From the NCBI GenBank assembly GCA_002416125.1, contig DIBU01000018.1, positions 18,498 to 82,497 on the forward strand: a stretch of DNA of 64,000 nt. Direction: 5' to 3'. The position numbers and the translations under genes were made by a program. Each line of letters opens with the position of its first letter. Within the stretch, counting starts at the first letter, position 1. This document shows, piece after piece, positions 40,164-49,178 of this stretch. The stretch is from Halieaceae bacterium UBA5044 (lineage in GTDB: Bacteria > Pseudomonadota > Gammaproteobacteria > Pseudomonadales > Halieaceae). The notes under the pieces were generated by a model, which worked only from the letters and a program-made list of their open reading frames with translations, ran no database searches and was not told the origin of the DNA.

Positions 40164-41468
40164 GTGCACACCGGCCAGCAGGATTACTCTCCAGCCTACA
40201 AGCGTTTCGTGCTGGTCATGCTGACCGTCGTCTACGCCTTCAACTTCATCGACCGGCAGATCCTGGTGATTCTGCAGGAGCCGATCAAGGCAGACATGGG
40301 CCTGTCCGACACCCAGTTGGGCCTGCTCAGCGGATTCAGCTTCGCGCTGATCTACGTGACTGCAGGCATTCCCATCGCCTATTGGGCGGACCGCGGCAAC
40401 CGGCGCAACATTGTGTCGATTTCCCTCGCCGTGTGGAGTGGCATGACGGCACTGTCCGGGTTCGTCCAGAACTACGCGCAACTGCTGGCAGCACGCATCG
40501 GCGTTGGCCTTGGCGAAGCGGGCGGCAGCCCCCCCTCCCACTCCATGATCAGCGATTACTTCCCGCCGGAGCAGCGGGGCCGGGCGCTTTCCTTCTATTC
40601 CATGGGTATCTACGTAGGGATTCTGTTCGGCTTCCTGTTCGGCGGCATGATTGCCGAGGCTTTCGGCTGGCGCGTGGCGTTCCTGGTGGTTGGCATTCCC
40701 GGTGTCCTGTTCGCCATCGTCCTGCGGCTGACGGTGCAGGAACCCCTGCGCGGGCGCTGGGAGACGGCAGCTGACAACGCCGCGGCAAAACCCTCGCTGA
40801 AGCAGACGCTGACGCTGCTGCGACAGCTGCCCTCCTTCTGGCTGATCGCCATCGGCTGCGCCCTTACCGCGTTCGTCAGTTACGGCGTGGGGAACTTCTT
40901 CCCCTCGTTCCTGATTCGCAGCCACGGACTGACGGTCGCGCAGGTCGGCGTGGTGCTGGCACTGGTCTCCGGCATCGGCGGCGCTCTGGGGACTTACCTC
41001 GGCGGCTATCTGGGTGACCGTTTCGGCGCACAGGATCCACGCTGGTACCTGTGGGTGCCCATGCTCGGTGGGCTGGTGGCCTTCGTGCCCTACCTGTATG
41101 TGCTGCTGACCGACAACACCCTGCACCTGCTGGTGATTCTGGTGTTCACCAACATCCTCACGGCGATGTATCTGGGGCCCTGCATCGCACTGTCACACGC
41201 ACTCGTACCGCCGAACATGCGCGCGCTCACCTCGGCCATACTGTTCTTCGTGCTGAACATGATTGGTCTCGGGCTCGGACCCTTCCTGACCGGCCTGGCC
41301 AGCGACCTGTTGACCCCGCGTTTCGGCACCGACGGTCTGCGCTACGCGATGGTTCTTGCCTCGCTGTTCGGCCTGGTCGCCATCGGGCTGTTCTATTTCG
41401 CTGCCAGGCAACTGCCCGCCGACCTGGCCAAACGACGTCGCAGCGCTGAAACGTTCAGCGTCGTGTAA
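40164..41468 (+). CDS. MFS transporter, spinster-like family
   Basis: Inner-membrane transporter of 434 residues from the GTG at 40164, chosen because a promoter sits upstream at 40101-40128. Twelve hydrophobic segments are visible. Typical parts are YAFNFIDRQILVILQEPIK, the MFS motif WADRGNRRNIVSISLAVWSG (D-R-G-x-R-R), GLGEAGGSPPSHSMISDYFP and GGYLGDRFG in the second half. The spinster-type family moves lipids, aromatics or sugars; the substrate is unknown. It lies 34 bases before the DUF3604 gene and probably shares its transcript. Confidence 0.85.
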   Translation: MHTGQQDYSPAYKRFVLVMLTVVYAFNFIDRQILVILQEPIKADMGLSDTQLGLLSGFSFALIYVTAGIPIAYWADRGNRRNIVSISLAVWSGMTALSGFVQNYAQLLAARIGVGLGEAGGSPPSHSMISDYFPPEQRGRALSFYSMGIYVGILFGFLFGGMIAEAFGWRVAFLVVGIPGVLFAIVLRLTVQEPLRGRWETAADNAAAKPSLKQTLTLLRQLPSFWLIAIGCALTAFVSYGVGNFFPSFLIRSHGLTVAQVGVVLALVSGIGGALGTYLGGYLGDRFGAQDPRWYLWVPMLGGLVAFVPYLYVLLTDNTLHLLVILVFTNILTAMYLGPCIALSHALVPPNMRALTSAILFFVLNMIGLGLGPFLTGLASDLLTPRFGTDGLRYAMVLASLFGLVAIGLFYFAARQLPADLAKRRRSAETFSVV

Positions 41469-41502
41469 CCACGGCTCACTACAGACACGGGACGCCATCA
41501 CC

Positions 41503-43380
41503 ATGACAGGTTTTTCGCTCACCAGAACCGTTTTCCGCTGCGCACTGCTGCTCTGCGTTGCCAGCAAGGGCTACGCAGAGCCCTACTCGCCCTGGGCGGA
41601 TCGCGACTACCCGCAACAGGTGTACTGGGGAGATACACACCTGCACACGGCAACCTCCCTCGATGCCAACCTGTTCGGGGTACACAACCTCACCGCTGCC
41701 GACGCCTATCGCTTCGCCCGCGGCGACACGGTCACGACCAGCACCGGTCTGCGCGCGCGTATGAACCAACCCCTGGATTTCCTCGTCGTCGCCGACCACG
41801 CGGAATACATGGGCATCATGCCGCCGCTGCGTGCCGGCGACCCCACATTGATGCAAAACGACACAGCCCGCCGCTGGCGCGATGTGCTTGCCAGCGGGGA
41901 CCCCGTCGGCTTTGGTCGCATGATGCTGGATATCGGCGCTTCCTATGCATCGGGAACACCACTGGTGACGCTGCCCACGACCCTGCCTTCCCCCTGGGAG
42001 GCCAATACTCGCATGGCGGATGCCGCCAACGAGCCCGGCGTCTTTACCGCATTGATCGGTTTCGAATGGTCTGCCATGCCCAATGGCAACAACCTGCACC
42101 GTGTGGTCGTGTTGCGGGATGATGCAACACGCGCCAATCAGGTCACGCCGTTTTCCGCCTTCGACAGTGAGGACCCGGAGGCGCTCTGGCGCTACCTGGC
42201 GGACTACGAAAAGAACACCGGAGGCCAGGCACTGGCGATTCCGCACAACGGCAACCTGAGCGGCGGGCTTATGTTTGCCGACACCCGCGCCAACGGTGAA
42301 GCGATCAGTGTGGCCTATGCACGCGAACGGCTGCGCTGGGAGCCGCTGGTCGAAGTCACGCAGATGAAGGGGGATGGCGAGGCACACCCACTGCTGTCGC
42401 CGGATGACGAATTTGCCGATTACGGCACCTGGGACCAGTACAACATCGATATGAGTACCGCCCAGGAAGACTGGATGCAGCGTTTCCAATACGTTCGACC
42501 CGCACTGCAGACCGGATTGCGCATCGAGCAGCGCACTGGCGTCAACCCGTTCCAGTTCGGGATGATTGGCAGCACCGACTCCCATACCGCCCTGACAGCG
42601 GTGGAGGAAGACAACTTCTGGGGCAAGATGTCCAGCCATGAGCCCTCCGCCGAGCGGGCCAGCCGCCTGTGGGGCATCCCCGAGGCAGAGATGAGCAGCG
42701 CCGGACTCCTCGCGGCGGGCTATGCCGCGGTCTGGGCTACGGAAAACACCCGCGAGGCCCTGTTTGACGCCATGCGGCGGCGCGAGGTCTACGCCACCAC
42801 AGGGCCGCGTATGCGGGTGCGTTTTTTCGGTGGCTGGAACTTCACCCCGGAGGACCTGCAGTCACCCGATTCAGCCCTGCGGGGCTACACGAAGGGCGTG
42901 CCCATGGGCGGCATCCTGCCGCCGCCCGGCAGCGACCCACGGGCACCGGTGTTCATGGCACTGGCACTCAAGGAACCCGAAGGCGCGCACCTGGACAGAC
43001 TGCAGATCGTCAAGGGCTGGGTGGATAGCTGGGGAGAAAGCCGCGAGAAGGTCTACGACGTGGCGTGGTCCGACGACCGCAAACCCGGCGCAGACGGCAA
43101 ACTGCCGCCCGTGGGAGACACGGTGGACACAGAATCCGGTCACTATGCCAATAGCATCGGCAGCGCCGAGCTGAGCGCCGTGTGGACCGACCCTGACTTC
43201 GACCCGGGCCTCGCTGCCGTCTACTACCTTCGCGTTCTGGAAATCCCGACTCCGCGCTGGCCGCTGTACGACCGGATGAAACTGGCCGCAAACCTGTCGA
43301 CGGATACTGAGCTGACTCATCAGGAGCGAGCCTATACCTCGCCGATCTGGTACCAGCCAGCAGGGTCGGCGCAGCCATGA
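41503..43380 (+). CDS. DUF3604 protein, PHP-like metal-dependent hydrolase with signal peptide
   Basis: 625-residue protein with an N-terminal signal sequence (SLTRTVFRCALLLCVASKG then YAEP). The mature part has a PHP-type metal-site pattern: YWGDTHLHTATSLDANLFG (His46, His48), FLVVADHAEYMG, ALIGFEW, ALAIPHNGNLSGGL and GMIGSTDSHTAL. The C-terminal half contains YATTGPRMRVRFFGGW and LQIVKGWVDSWGE. DUF3604 proteins are related to PHP phosphoesterases, but no activity is established in my knowledge. The predicted site is periplasmic. Its stop overlaps the start of the phosphotransferase gene. Confidence 0.9.
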   Translation: MTGFSLTRTVFRCALLLCVASKGYAEPYSPWADRDYPQQVYWGDTHLHTATSLDANLFGVHNLTAADAYRFARGDTVTTSTGLRARMNQPLDFLVVADHAEYMGIMPPLRAGDPTLMQNDTARRWRDVLASGDPVGFGRMMLDIGASYASGTPLVTLPTTLPSPWEANTRMADAANEPGVFTALIGFEWSAMPNGNNLHRVVVLRDDATRANQVTPFSAFDSEDPEALWRYLADYEKNTGGQALAIPHNGNLSGGLMFADTRANGEAISVAYARERLRWEPLVEVTQMKGDGEAHPLLSPDDEFADYGTWDQYNIDMSTAQEDWMQRFQYVRPALQTGLRIEQRTGVNPFQFGMIGSTDSHTALTAVEEDNFWGKMSSHEPSAERASRLWGIPEAEMSSAGLLAAGYAAVWATENTREALFDAMRRREVYATTGPRMRVRFFGGWNFTPEDLQSPDSALRGYTKGVPMGGILPPPGSDPRAPVFMALALKEPEGAHLDRLQIVKGWVDSWGESREKVYDVAWSDDRKPGADGKLPPVGDTVDTESGHYANSIGSAELSAVWTDPDFDPGLAAVYYLRVLEIPTPRWPLYDRMKLAANLSTDTELTHQERAYTSPIWYQPAGSAQP

Positions 43381-44741
43381 CGGAGACGGTCCACGACCTG
43401 CCCGAGGGTCTGCTGAGTTGGGTGGGTGAGCTCGGACCGGGGCAGATCACTCGATTGGAGCGCCACGTGGCCCGGCGCGAGGCCTGGGTCGTCGACGTCA
43501 CGCGCAGCGATGGCAGTATTCTCGAGGGCTTTCTGCGCCTGGATCGTCAACCCGCGGCCGCCAGCAATGTCTCTCTGCGTCGCGAGGCTGCCATCTGTCG
43601 GGCATTGACTCCCACTGACGTGCCGGTGCCGGCCCTGCTGGGGTGGAGTGAAACCTACCATGCCGCGCTGTTCAGCCGGGTTCCCGGCAGCGCCGACCTG
43701 CCGAGTGTGACCGATCCCCGGCGCCAGCGGCAAATCATGGAGGACTTTATTGCGGCCATCGCCCGCCTGCACTGTCTGGACATCGACGCACTCGGGCTGG
43801 ACGCTGAACTGGGTCCGCGACCTACCACACCGGAACAGGCTGCCCTGGGCGACCTCGATGCGCAATTGCACAATTTCGCCGCCTTCCTGCAGGGCTATCA
43901 GGACCCGCTCCTCAGTTACGGCGCGGCATGGCTGCGCCGCTTCGCGCCCGCCAGCGTCGCGCGGATTTCCCTGGTACAGGGCGATACCGGGCCGGTGAAT
44001 TTCCTGTTCAGCGGCAACCGCGTCAGCGCCGTGGTCGATTGGGAGTGGGGTCACTGGGGCGACCCGATGGAGGATCTCGGGAATATCTGTGTGCGCGAAT
44101 TCTGGAACCCCAGCGGCGGCCTGACCGGACTGTTCGAGCGCTACGAAAGCCTCTCGGGCATTCCCTACACGCGGGCGGCTGCGCAGTACTACCGCATTCA
44201 ACAGAATGTCCGCGGCATGATCCCGATTCACGCCGCCTGCCACCAGCCCGGCCTGCGCGAATCACTGGCCTGGTACCTGAGCTATCGCTACGTCGGGGAC
44301 CGCTCAACCTGCGAGGCGCTTGCAGACGCCATGGGCATTGCGGTGGAACCACCGGCGATGCCGGATACCGCGGCCGCTACATCGGTGCTGCTGACCGCAG
44401 CGTCATCGACCCTGCAGCGGGACGTACTTCCTGCCGTCACAACCCCCTTCGCGCGCTCCCGCGTGGCAGACACCTGCGTCCTGGTCGCCTGCGCCGAGCG
44501 CGAGCAGCGCTATGCGGATGCGGTGCGCGCTGCCTGCTGTGAGGACATTGGGCGCCTGCTGGGCACGCGGCCAAAACACTATGCACAGGCTCTGACCCGG
44601 CTGCTGTCCGCCATTCATGAGGGACAGCTTGCCGACGAACCGCTCATCCAGTTACTGGCGCGCAAAGCTTATCGCGAGGAGTGGCTCTATCAGCCGGCGG
44701 CGGCTCTCCACCCCAACCGGCGCTGGGCCGCGCTGGACTGA
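43377..44741 (+). CDS. Aminoglycoside/choline-kinase-like phosphotransferase, extended
   Basis: 454-residue protein with an APH-type kinase domain in residues about 60-330. The catalytic loop reads LVQGDTGPVNFLF, with Gln in place of the usual His of HGDxxxxN but Asp and Asn kept. It is followed by VVDWEWGHWGDPMEDLGN, equivalent to the DxD metal region. A C-terminal helical extension (residues about 340-454) is unlike simple APH enzymes. It starts inside the DUF3604 stop codon. The substrate is unknown; a small hydroxylated metabolite is likely, and antibiotic resistance cannot be inferred from this. Confidence 0.82.
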   Translation: MTETVHDLPEGLLSWVGELGPGQITRLERHVARREAWVVDVTRSDGSILEGFLRLDRQPAAASNVSLRREAAICRALTPTDVPVPALLGWSETYHAALFSRVPGSADLPSVTDPRRQRQIMEDFIAAIARLHCLDIDALGLDAELGPRPTTPEQAALGDLDAQLHNFAAFLQGYQDPLLSYGAAWLRRFAPASVARISLVQGDTGPVNFLFSGNRVSAVVDWEWGHWGDPMEDLGNICVREFWNPSGGLTGLFERYESLSGIPYTRAAAQYYRIQQNVRGMIPIHAACHQPGLRESLAWYLSYRYVGDRSTCEALADAMGIAVEPPAMPDTAAATSVLLTAASSTLQRDVLPAVTTPFARSRVADTCVLVACAEREQRYADAVRAACCEDIGRLLGTRPKHYAQALTRLLSAIHEGQLADEPLIQLLARKAYREEWLYQPAAALHPNRRWAALD

Positions 44742-44749
44742 GCGTCAAC

Positions 44750-44769
44750 GCGGGTGCCGTGGCACCCGC
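44750..44769. terminator. Hairpin between convergent genes (possible bidirectional terminator)
   Basis: A perfect repeat GCGGGTGCC-GT-GGCACCCGC lies between the phosphotransferase stop and the SRPBCC gene stop. There is no clear T tract on either strand, so termination would be weak or Rho-assisted. Confidence 0.4.
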
Positions 44770-44787
44770 ACACTGCGCGCCTGCCAG

Positions 44788-45207
44788 TCAGGCGCTGGCA
44801 GCCGCTTCCAGCTTGGCCAGCATGTCAGAGTAGATACCTTCCAGCATCGCCTGGCCTTCACTCTCGGAAATACCCTCCGGCTTCGCCGAGCATTGCCAGC
44901 GCGCCAGGGTACGTTTTCCATCGTCCAGGGGTTCCAGTGAAACCTCTGCGCGGTATTCGCTGACCGGCATGGGCATTTTCGGGATGGTATAGCTGAAGGA
45001 GCGAGTGGCGGCATCCATCGCCTCGAGAATCTCGTCGATGGGGTCCATACCTTCCATGTGAATGCGGCGAATCATCCCGGGGCCATCGCCGATTGCCTCG
45101 AGATCCGTCCAACCCGGGTACCAGTTCAGGTTGCCGAAATCTTCCAGCAGTGCCCAGACTTTATCGACAGGCGCATTCAGTTCACGTTCTACCTTCACCT
45201 TGATCAT
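44788..45207 (-). CDS. SRPBCC (START-like) polyketide cyclase/dehydrase family protein
   Basis: 139-residue ligand-binding helix-grip protein: KVKVERELNAPVDKVWALLE (start typical of SRPBCC), FGNLNWYPGWTDLEAIG, then RSFSYTIPKMPMPVSEYRAE and a long C-terminal helix. These proteins bind hydrophobic ligands or lyse simple substrates; the function here is unknown. Its start overlaps the end of the D-aminoacylase-like gene by one base (TGATG), so the two are probably co-expressed. Confidence 0.88.
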   Translation of the reverse strand: MIKVKVERELNAPVDKVWALLEDFGNLNWYPGWTDLEAIGDGPGMIRRIHMEGMDPIDEILEAMDAATRSFSYTIPKMPMPVSEYRAEVSLEPLDDGKRTLARWQCSAKPEGISESEGQAMLEGIYSDMLAKLEAAASA

Positions 45208-46979
45208 CAGGCGGCTTCCTCTTTTTTGTGGGTGGGTGTGGGGTTGGGGGTGCGGCGATCACCCTGCTGGCCGGCGCGCACGAGGCGCCCGGGCAATGCA
45301 CCGGTAGCTTCACCGTCCTGCATGATGACTTCGCCGGACACCAGGGTATACCGGTAGCCCGATGCACCCTGGTAGACGCGCCGGCCACCGGCCGGGAGGT
45401 CGTAAACCACCTGCGGCGATGCAATCGCCAGGTGATCGAGGTCGATGATGTTGATATCCGCTTTCATGCCCGCTTCCAGGGTCCCGCGGTCCATGAGCCC
45501 CATACAGCGGGCGGTTTCCAGCGTGTGCATGCGCACGGCCTGTTCCAGGCTGAAACGCTGGCCGCGCTGGCGGTCGCGCACCAGGTAGCTGAGCAGCCAG
45601 GTGGGAATACTGGCATCCGAAAGCACCCCGCAGTGGGCGCCGGTATCCGCGAGGCTGATGACCGAGCTCTCATCCGCGAGCATCTCCAGCTGCCGATCCA
45701 GATTGCGCTTGTCATAACCGAACAGCGGGCAGTACAGCATGCGCTTGCCGTCATTCTCCAGCAGCGCATCGTAGGCATACTCGGCCGGCGTCACGCCGGC
45801 GCGCTGTGCCCGCTGCTGGATGCTGTCCTCGGCGGCGGGCTCATAGTCGGGGTTCTCGTCCAGGACGTACAGGTTGTCGAAGCCGTCGACGATTTTGTCC
45901 ATGATGTCATGGCCCATATGCGGCGGTGTTTCCTCAACGATGGCGCGGCGCACTGCGGGGTCCCGCAGCCGCGCCAGGCGTTCCTCCGGTGTGAGGCCCG
46001 CGAGCGGCGCATAACTCTGGTGAAACATGAAGGGGTTTACCGTGCCTTCCCACCCCATGAGGATATTCACCGGTCGCGCCCCGACATGCGGAATCAGGCG
46101 TGCGCCCTCAGCGCTCGCCTGCTTGACGTATTGCAGTTGCTGCTGCACGCGCGGCCAGTCGGCTTCAGAGCGGTAGAAGAGGACAAAGTTGACCTGGCAG
46201 TCGTTCTCGATCGACAGGCGTTTCATCCACGCCATCTCCTCCTCCCACTGGTCGAAGTCCGACACCAGCCCGTAGATCCCCTGCCCCGTCTCGCCAATCA
46301 CGCGGCCGATGCCGAGCAGCTCATCGGCATCCGCATAGGTGCCCGGCATGACATCGCCGTTGCGGGTGGTATGCAATGCGGTGCGCGACGTCGTGAAACC
46401 CACGGCGCCGGCAGCGAGGCCTTCACGGACAATGCTGGCCATGCGCTGCACATCTTCGGGGGTCGCGGGCTCGTTGCGCACGCCGCGCTCGCCCATCACG
46501 TAGGTGCGCACCGCGCAATGGGGCACCTGCGCGCCAATATCGATGGCCCGTGGCATGCGATCCAGGGCATCGAGGTACTCCGGAAAGCTTTCCCACTCCC
46601 AGGTGATGCCTTCGGCGAGCGCAGCACCGGGAATGTCCTCGACATCTTCCATGACTTCTATCATGCGCTGCCGCTCAGCCTCGTCCGGTTTACAGGGCGC
46701 AAAGCCCACCCCGCAGTTGCCCATGACCAGCGTGGTGATACCGTGGTTGGACGCCGGACTGCAGTAGGGGTCCCAGGTTGCCTGCCCATCCATGTGGGAA
46801 TGTGTGTCCACCCATCCCGGTGCCACCACAAGGCCACTGGCGTCTATCACGCGCCGGGCTTCACCGTGCACGTCGCCCACGGCAACGATGCGTCCATCGC
46901 GCACGGCCACGTTGCCTACGTAAGCGGGCTGCCCCGTGCCGTCAACAATATTTCCGTCACAAATCAGCAGATCGTACAA
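45207..46979 (-). CDS. N-acyl-D-amino-acid deacylase-like amidohydrolase
   Basis: 590-residue amidohydrolase of the D-aminoacylase/dihydroorotase superfamily. The N-terminal beta-sandwich part LLICDGNIVDGTGQPAYVGN leads to the metal motif APGWVDTHSHMDGQATWDP (HxH). A conserved segment VMGNCGVGFAPCKPDEAERQ follows, then MGERGVRNEPATPEDV, LADTGAHCGVLSDAS (Asp/His of the metal site) and GTLEAGMKADINIIDLD. Substrates of this family include N-acyl-D-amino acids and other amides. With an SRPBCC protein coupled behind it, a hydrophobic amide is plausible. It is divergent from the PQQ dehydrogenase. Confidence 0.88.
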   Translation of the reverse strand: MYDLLICDGNIVDGTGQPAYVGNVAVRDGRIVAVGDVHGEARRVIDASGLVVAPGWVDTHSHMDGQATWDPYCSPASNHGITTLVMGNCGVGFAPCKPDEAERQRMIEVMEDVEDIPGAALAEGITWEWESFPEYLDALDRMPRAIDIGAQVPHCAVRTYVMGERGVRNEPATPEDVQRMASIVREGLAAGAVGFTTSRTALHTTRNGDVMPGTYADADELLGIGRVIGETGQGIYGLVSDFDQWEEEMAWMKRLSIENDCQVNFVLFYRSEADWPRVQQQLQYVKQASAEGARLIPHVGARPVNILMGWEGTVNPFMFHQSYAPLAGLTPEERLARLRDPAVRRAIVEETPPHMGHDIMDKIVDGFDNLYVLDENPDYEPAAEDSIQQRAQRAGVTPAEYAYDALLENDGKRMLYCPLFGYDKRNLDRQLEMLADESSVISLADTGAHCGVLSDASIPTWLLSYLVRDRQRGQRFSLEQAVRMHTLETARCMGLMDRGTLEAGMKADINIIDLDHLAIASPQVVYDLPAGGRRVYQGASGYRYTLVSGEVIMQDGEATGALPGRLVRAGQQGDRRTPNPTPTHKKEEAA

Positions 46980-47160
46980 AGGTCTATCCTCCGGTATTTG
47001 CTTATCGTTTTTCTGTCGAACAGACTACTGGATTGCCCGCAAGGGTGAAAGCGGGCCCGCTCGGCTGCCAGCGGAATTTCGTGCTGGTCCAGAGAGTTAG
47101 CCCGTTTTCATGCCCTGCAACGCGGGATAGCGGACGGCCACACCCAGGAGAACGCAACCC

Positions 47161-49119
47161 ATGCCTATTCGGTTCCCCAGCCTTGCCCCTGCCCTGGCAG
47201 TGGCGTGTTTTTCGCTGACCGGCTGCGGCGCAGGCGATGTCCCGCCAGTGCAGCGCGAGGCCTTGCCCCCGGTGTTGGCCGAGCGCCACGCGGACTGGCG
47301 TCACTACGGCGGTGACGAAGGTGGCGCGCGGTTTGTCAGCCATGCCCAGATCACGCCGGACAACGTGGCCACCCTGCAGCCTGCCTGGACCTACCACACC
47401 GGGGACCTGGCACCCGAGACTTTTCCCGACGCCTTCAACAGCCCCGCCCTGCAGGTCACGCCGATTCTTGCCCGCAACACCCTTTACCTGTGCTCGCCGC
47501 GCAATCGGGTCATCGCGCTGGACCCGGTGACCGGGGAAGAGCGCTGGCACTACGATGCAGACCCGGCACTGGTCGGCCTCTACAGCGTCACCTGCCGCGG
47601 TGTGGCCTTCCATGAGAGCCCCGCTGCGCCGTCCGGACAGGCCTGTGCGGCGCGCATTCTGGCCGGAACCCTGGACGGTCGCCTGCTGGCGCTGGATGCC
47701 GACAGTGGCCAACCCTGCAGGGACTTCGGTGAGTCGGGCGAAATCGATCTGACCGCGGATCTCGGTGATGTGCGGCCCGCCGAGTACGCATTGACCTCGG
47801 CGCCTACCGTGGTCGGCGACCGCGTGGTCGTAGGGGCCCATGTCGCTGACCTGCGCCGCGGCGGCGTACCCAGCGGCGTGGTGCGCGCGTTTGATGTGCA
47901 CAGCGGCAAACAGGTTTGGGACTGGGAGGCATTGCCTCCGGAGCAGCGCGTGGAGGGCAGTTATCTGCCGGGCACGCCCAATGCCTGGGCGCCTTTCTCT
48001 GCCGACAGCGAGCGCGGCCTGGTCTTCATTCCCACCGGCAACCCGGCCGGGGACTACTACGGCGGCGAGCGCAACGGTCGCGACACCTTTGGCAGCTCGG
48101 TGGTGGCGCTGGACGCCCTGACCGGTGAGCGTCGCTGGTCCTACCAGACCGTACACCATGATATCTGGGACTATGACGTGCCCTCCCAGCCGGTGCTGAT
48201 TGACTATCCCGGCCCCGAGGGGCCAGTGCCGGCACTGGTACAGGCCACCAAGATGGGTTTCCTGTTCGTCCTCAACCGGGAGACAGGAGAACCCCTGCTG
48301 CCCATTGAAGAGCGGCCCGCACCGCGCGGCGGACCCGCCCCCGAGGCGCTTTCACCCACCCAGCCCTGGCCAGTGCTGCCCGACCCCCTGCACCCAACGG
48401 AGCTCACCGAGGACGACATGTTCGGCTTCCTGTGGTTCGACCGGCAGGCCTGTATCAAACAGTTTCGCAGCCTGAATTATGCGGGACTCTACACCCCCAT
48501 CAGCACAGAACCCACGCTGGTCTACCCGGGTTTCATGGGCGGCAGCAACTGGGGCAGCGTGAGCTGGGATCCGCAGCGCAAGCTGTTGCTGGCCAATACC
48601 TCGCGGGTGCCCGCCGTCATCGAATTGATTCCTCGCGACGTGGTCGAAGCGCCCGGCTTCAGCGAGCGGGTCGAGCTGCAGCTGGACACGCCGTATGCGG
48701 TCAAGCGGCGGCCCATGCTGTCGCCGCTTGGGGCGCCCTGCACCCGGCCACCCTGGGGGGTGCTCACCGCCATCGACATGACCACCGGCCGCAAAGCCTG
48801 GGAAGTGCCATTGGGCGGCACACGTGACCTCGCGCCCTTTCCGCTGTGGCTCAACCTCGGTGTGCCCAACAGCGGCGGTTCTCTGGTCACTGCCAGCGGC
48901 CTGACATTCATCGCCGCGGCCACCGACAGTTACCTGCGGGCCTTCGCAACCGATACCGGTGAGGAGTTGTGGAAAGCGCGCCTCCCCGCCGGGGGGCATG
49001 CCACGCCGATGAGCTACACCGGGGAGGATGGCGCGCAGTATGTGGTGATAGCCGCAAGCGGCAACCGCATGCTGGGTTCCAGAATGGGTGACGCGATCGT
49101 GGCGTTCCGCCTGCCCTGA
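47161..49119 (+). CDS. PQQ-dependent membrane lipoprotein dehydrogenase (quinoprotein)
   Basis: 652-residue beta-propeller quinoprotein dehydrogenase of the pyrroloquinoline quinone (PQQ) family, related to glucose or alcohol dehydrogenases. The signal peptide ends in a lipobox, LAVACFSLTGC with Cys22, so it should be a lipid-anchored periplasmic protein. This differs from membrane glucose dehydrogenase, which has five N-terminal transmembrane helices. Propeller motifs include WRHYGGDEGGARFVSHAQIT, the tryptophan-docking type WTYHTGDL, TYQTVHHDIWDYDVPSQPVL-like segment, VQATKMGFLFVLNRETGEP and GTRDLAPFPLWLNLGVPNSG. The substrate is unknown. A terminator-like hairpin follows. Confidence 0.9.
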   Translation: MPIRFPSLAPALAVACFSLTGCGAGDVPPVQREALPPVLAERHADWRHYGGDEGGARFVSHAQITPDNVATLQPAWTYHTGDLAPETFPDAFNSPALQVTPILARNTLYLCSPRNRVIALDPVTGEERWHYDADPALVGLYSVTCRGVAFHESPAAPSGQACAARILAGTLDGRLLALDADSGQPCRDFGESGEIDLTADLGDVRPAEYALTSAPTVVGDRVVVGAHVADLRRGGVPSGVVRAFDVHSGKQVWDWEALPPEQRVEGSYLPGTPNAWAPFSADSERGLVFIPTGNPAGDYYGGERNGRDTFGSSVVALDALTGERRWSYQTVHHDIWDYDVPSQPVLIDYPGPEGPVPALVQATKMGFLFVLNRETGEPLLPIEERPAPRGGPAPEALSPTQPWPVLPDPLHPTELTEDDMFGFLWFDRQACIKQFRSLNYAGLYTPISTEPTLVYPGFMGGSNWGSVSWDPQRKLLLANTSRVPAVIELIPRDVVEAPGFSERVELQLDTPYAVKRRPMLSPLGAPCTRPPWGVLTAIDMTTGRKAWEVPLGGTRDLAPFPLWLNLGVPNSGGSLVTASGLTFIAAATDSYLRAFATDTGEELWKARLPAGGHATPMSYTGEDGAQYVVIAASGNRMLGSRMGDAIVAFRLP

Positions 49120-49127
49120 ACCCGACG

Positions 49128-49155
49128 GCCTGCATCCGCTCGGGCGGGTGCAGGC
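49128..49155. terminator. Hairpin between convergent PQQ dehydrogenase and FAD dehydrogenase genes
   Basis: A 12-bp inverted repeat GCCTGCATCCGC / GCGGGTGCAGGC with one T-G mismatch and a TCGG loop lies between the two convergent stops. It has no long T tract, so it may act as a bidirectional or Rho-assisted terminator. Confidence 0.5.
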
Positions 49156-49178
49156 TGTTACAGAGACTGGCCGATCAC

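Noticed and set aside
47012..47024. Short palindrome TCTGT-CGA-ACAGA followed by CTACTGG, with a partial match to the P450 operator half-site (ACAGACTA)
   Set aside because: Only 5-bp arms and a different spacing; the match to the 30-bp operator is one half only, so a shared regulator is not supported.
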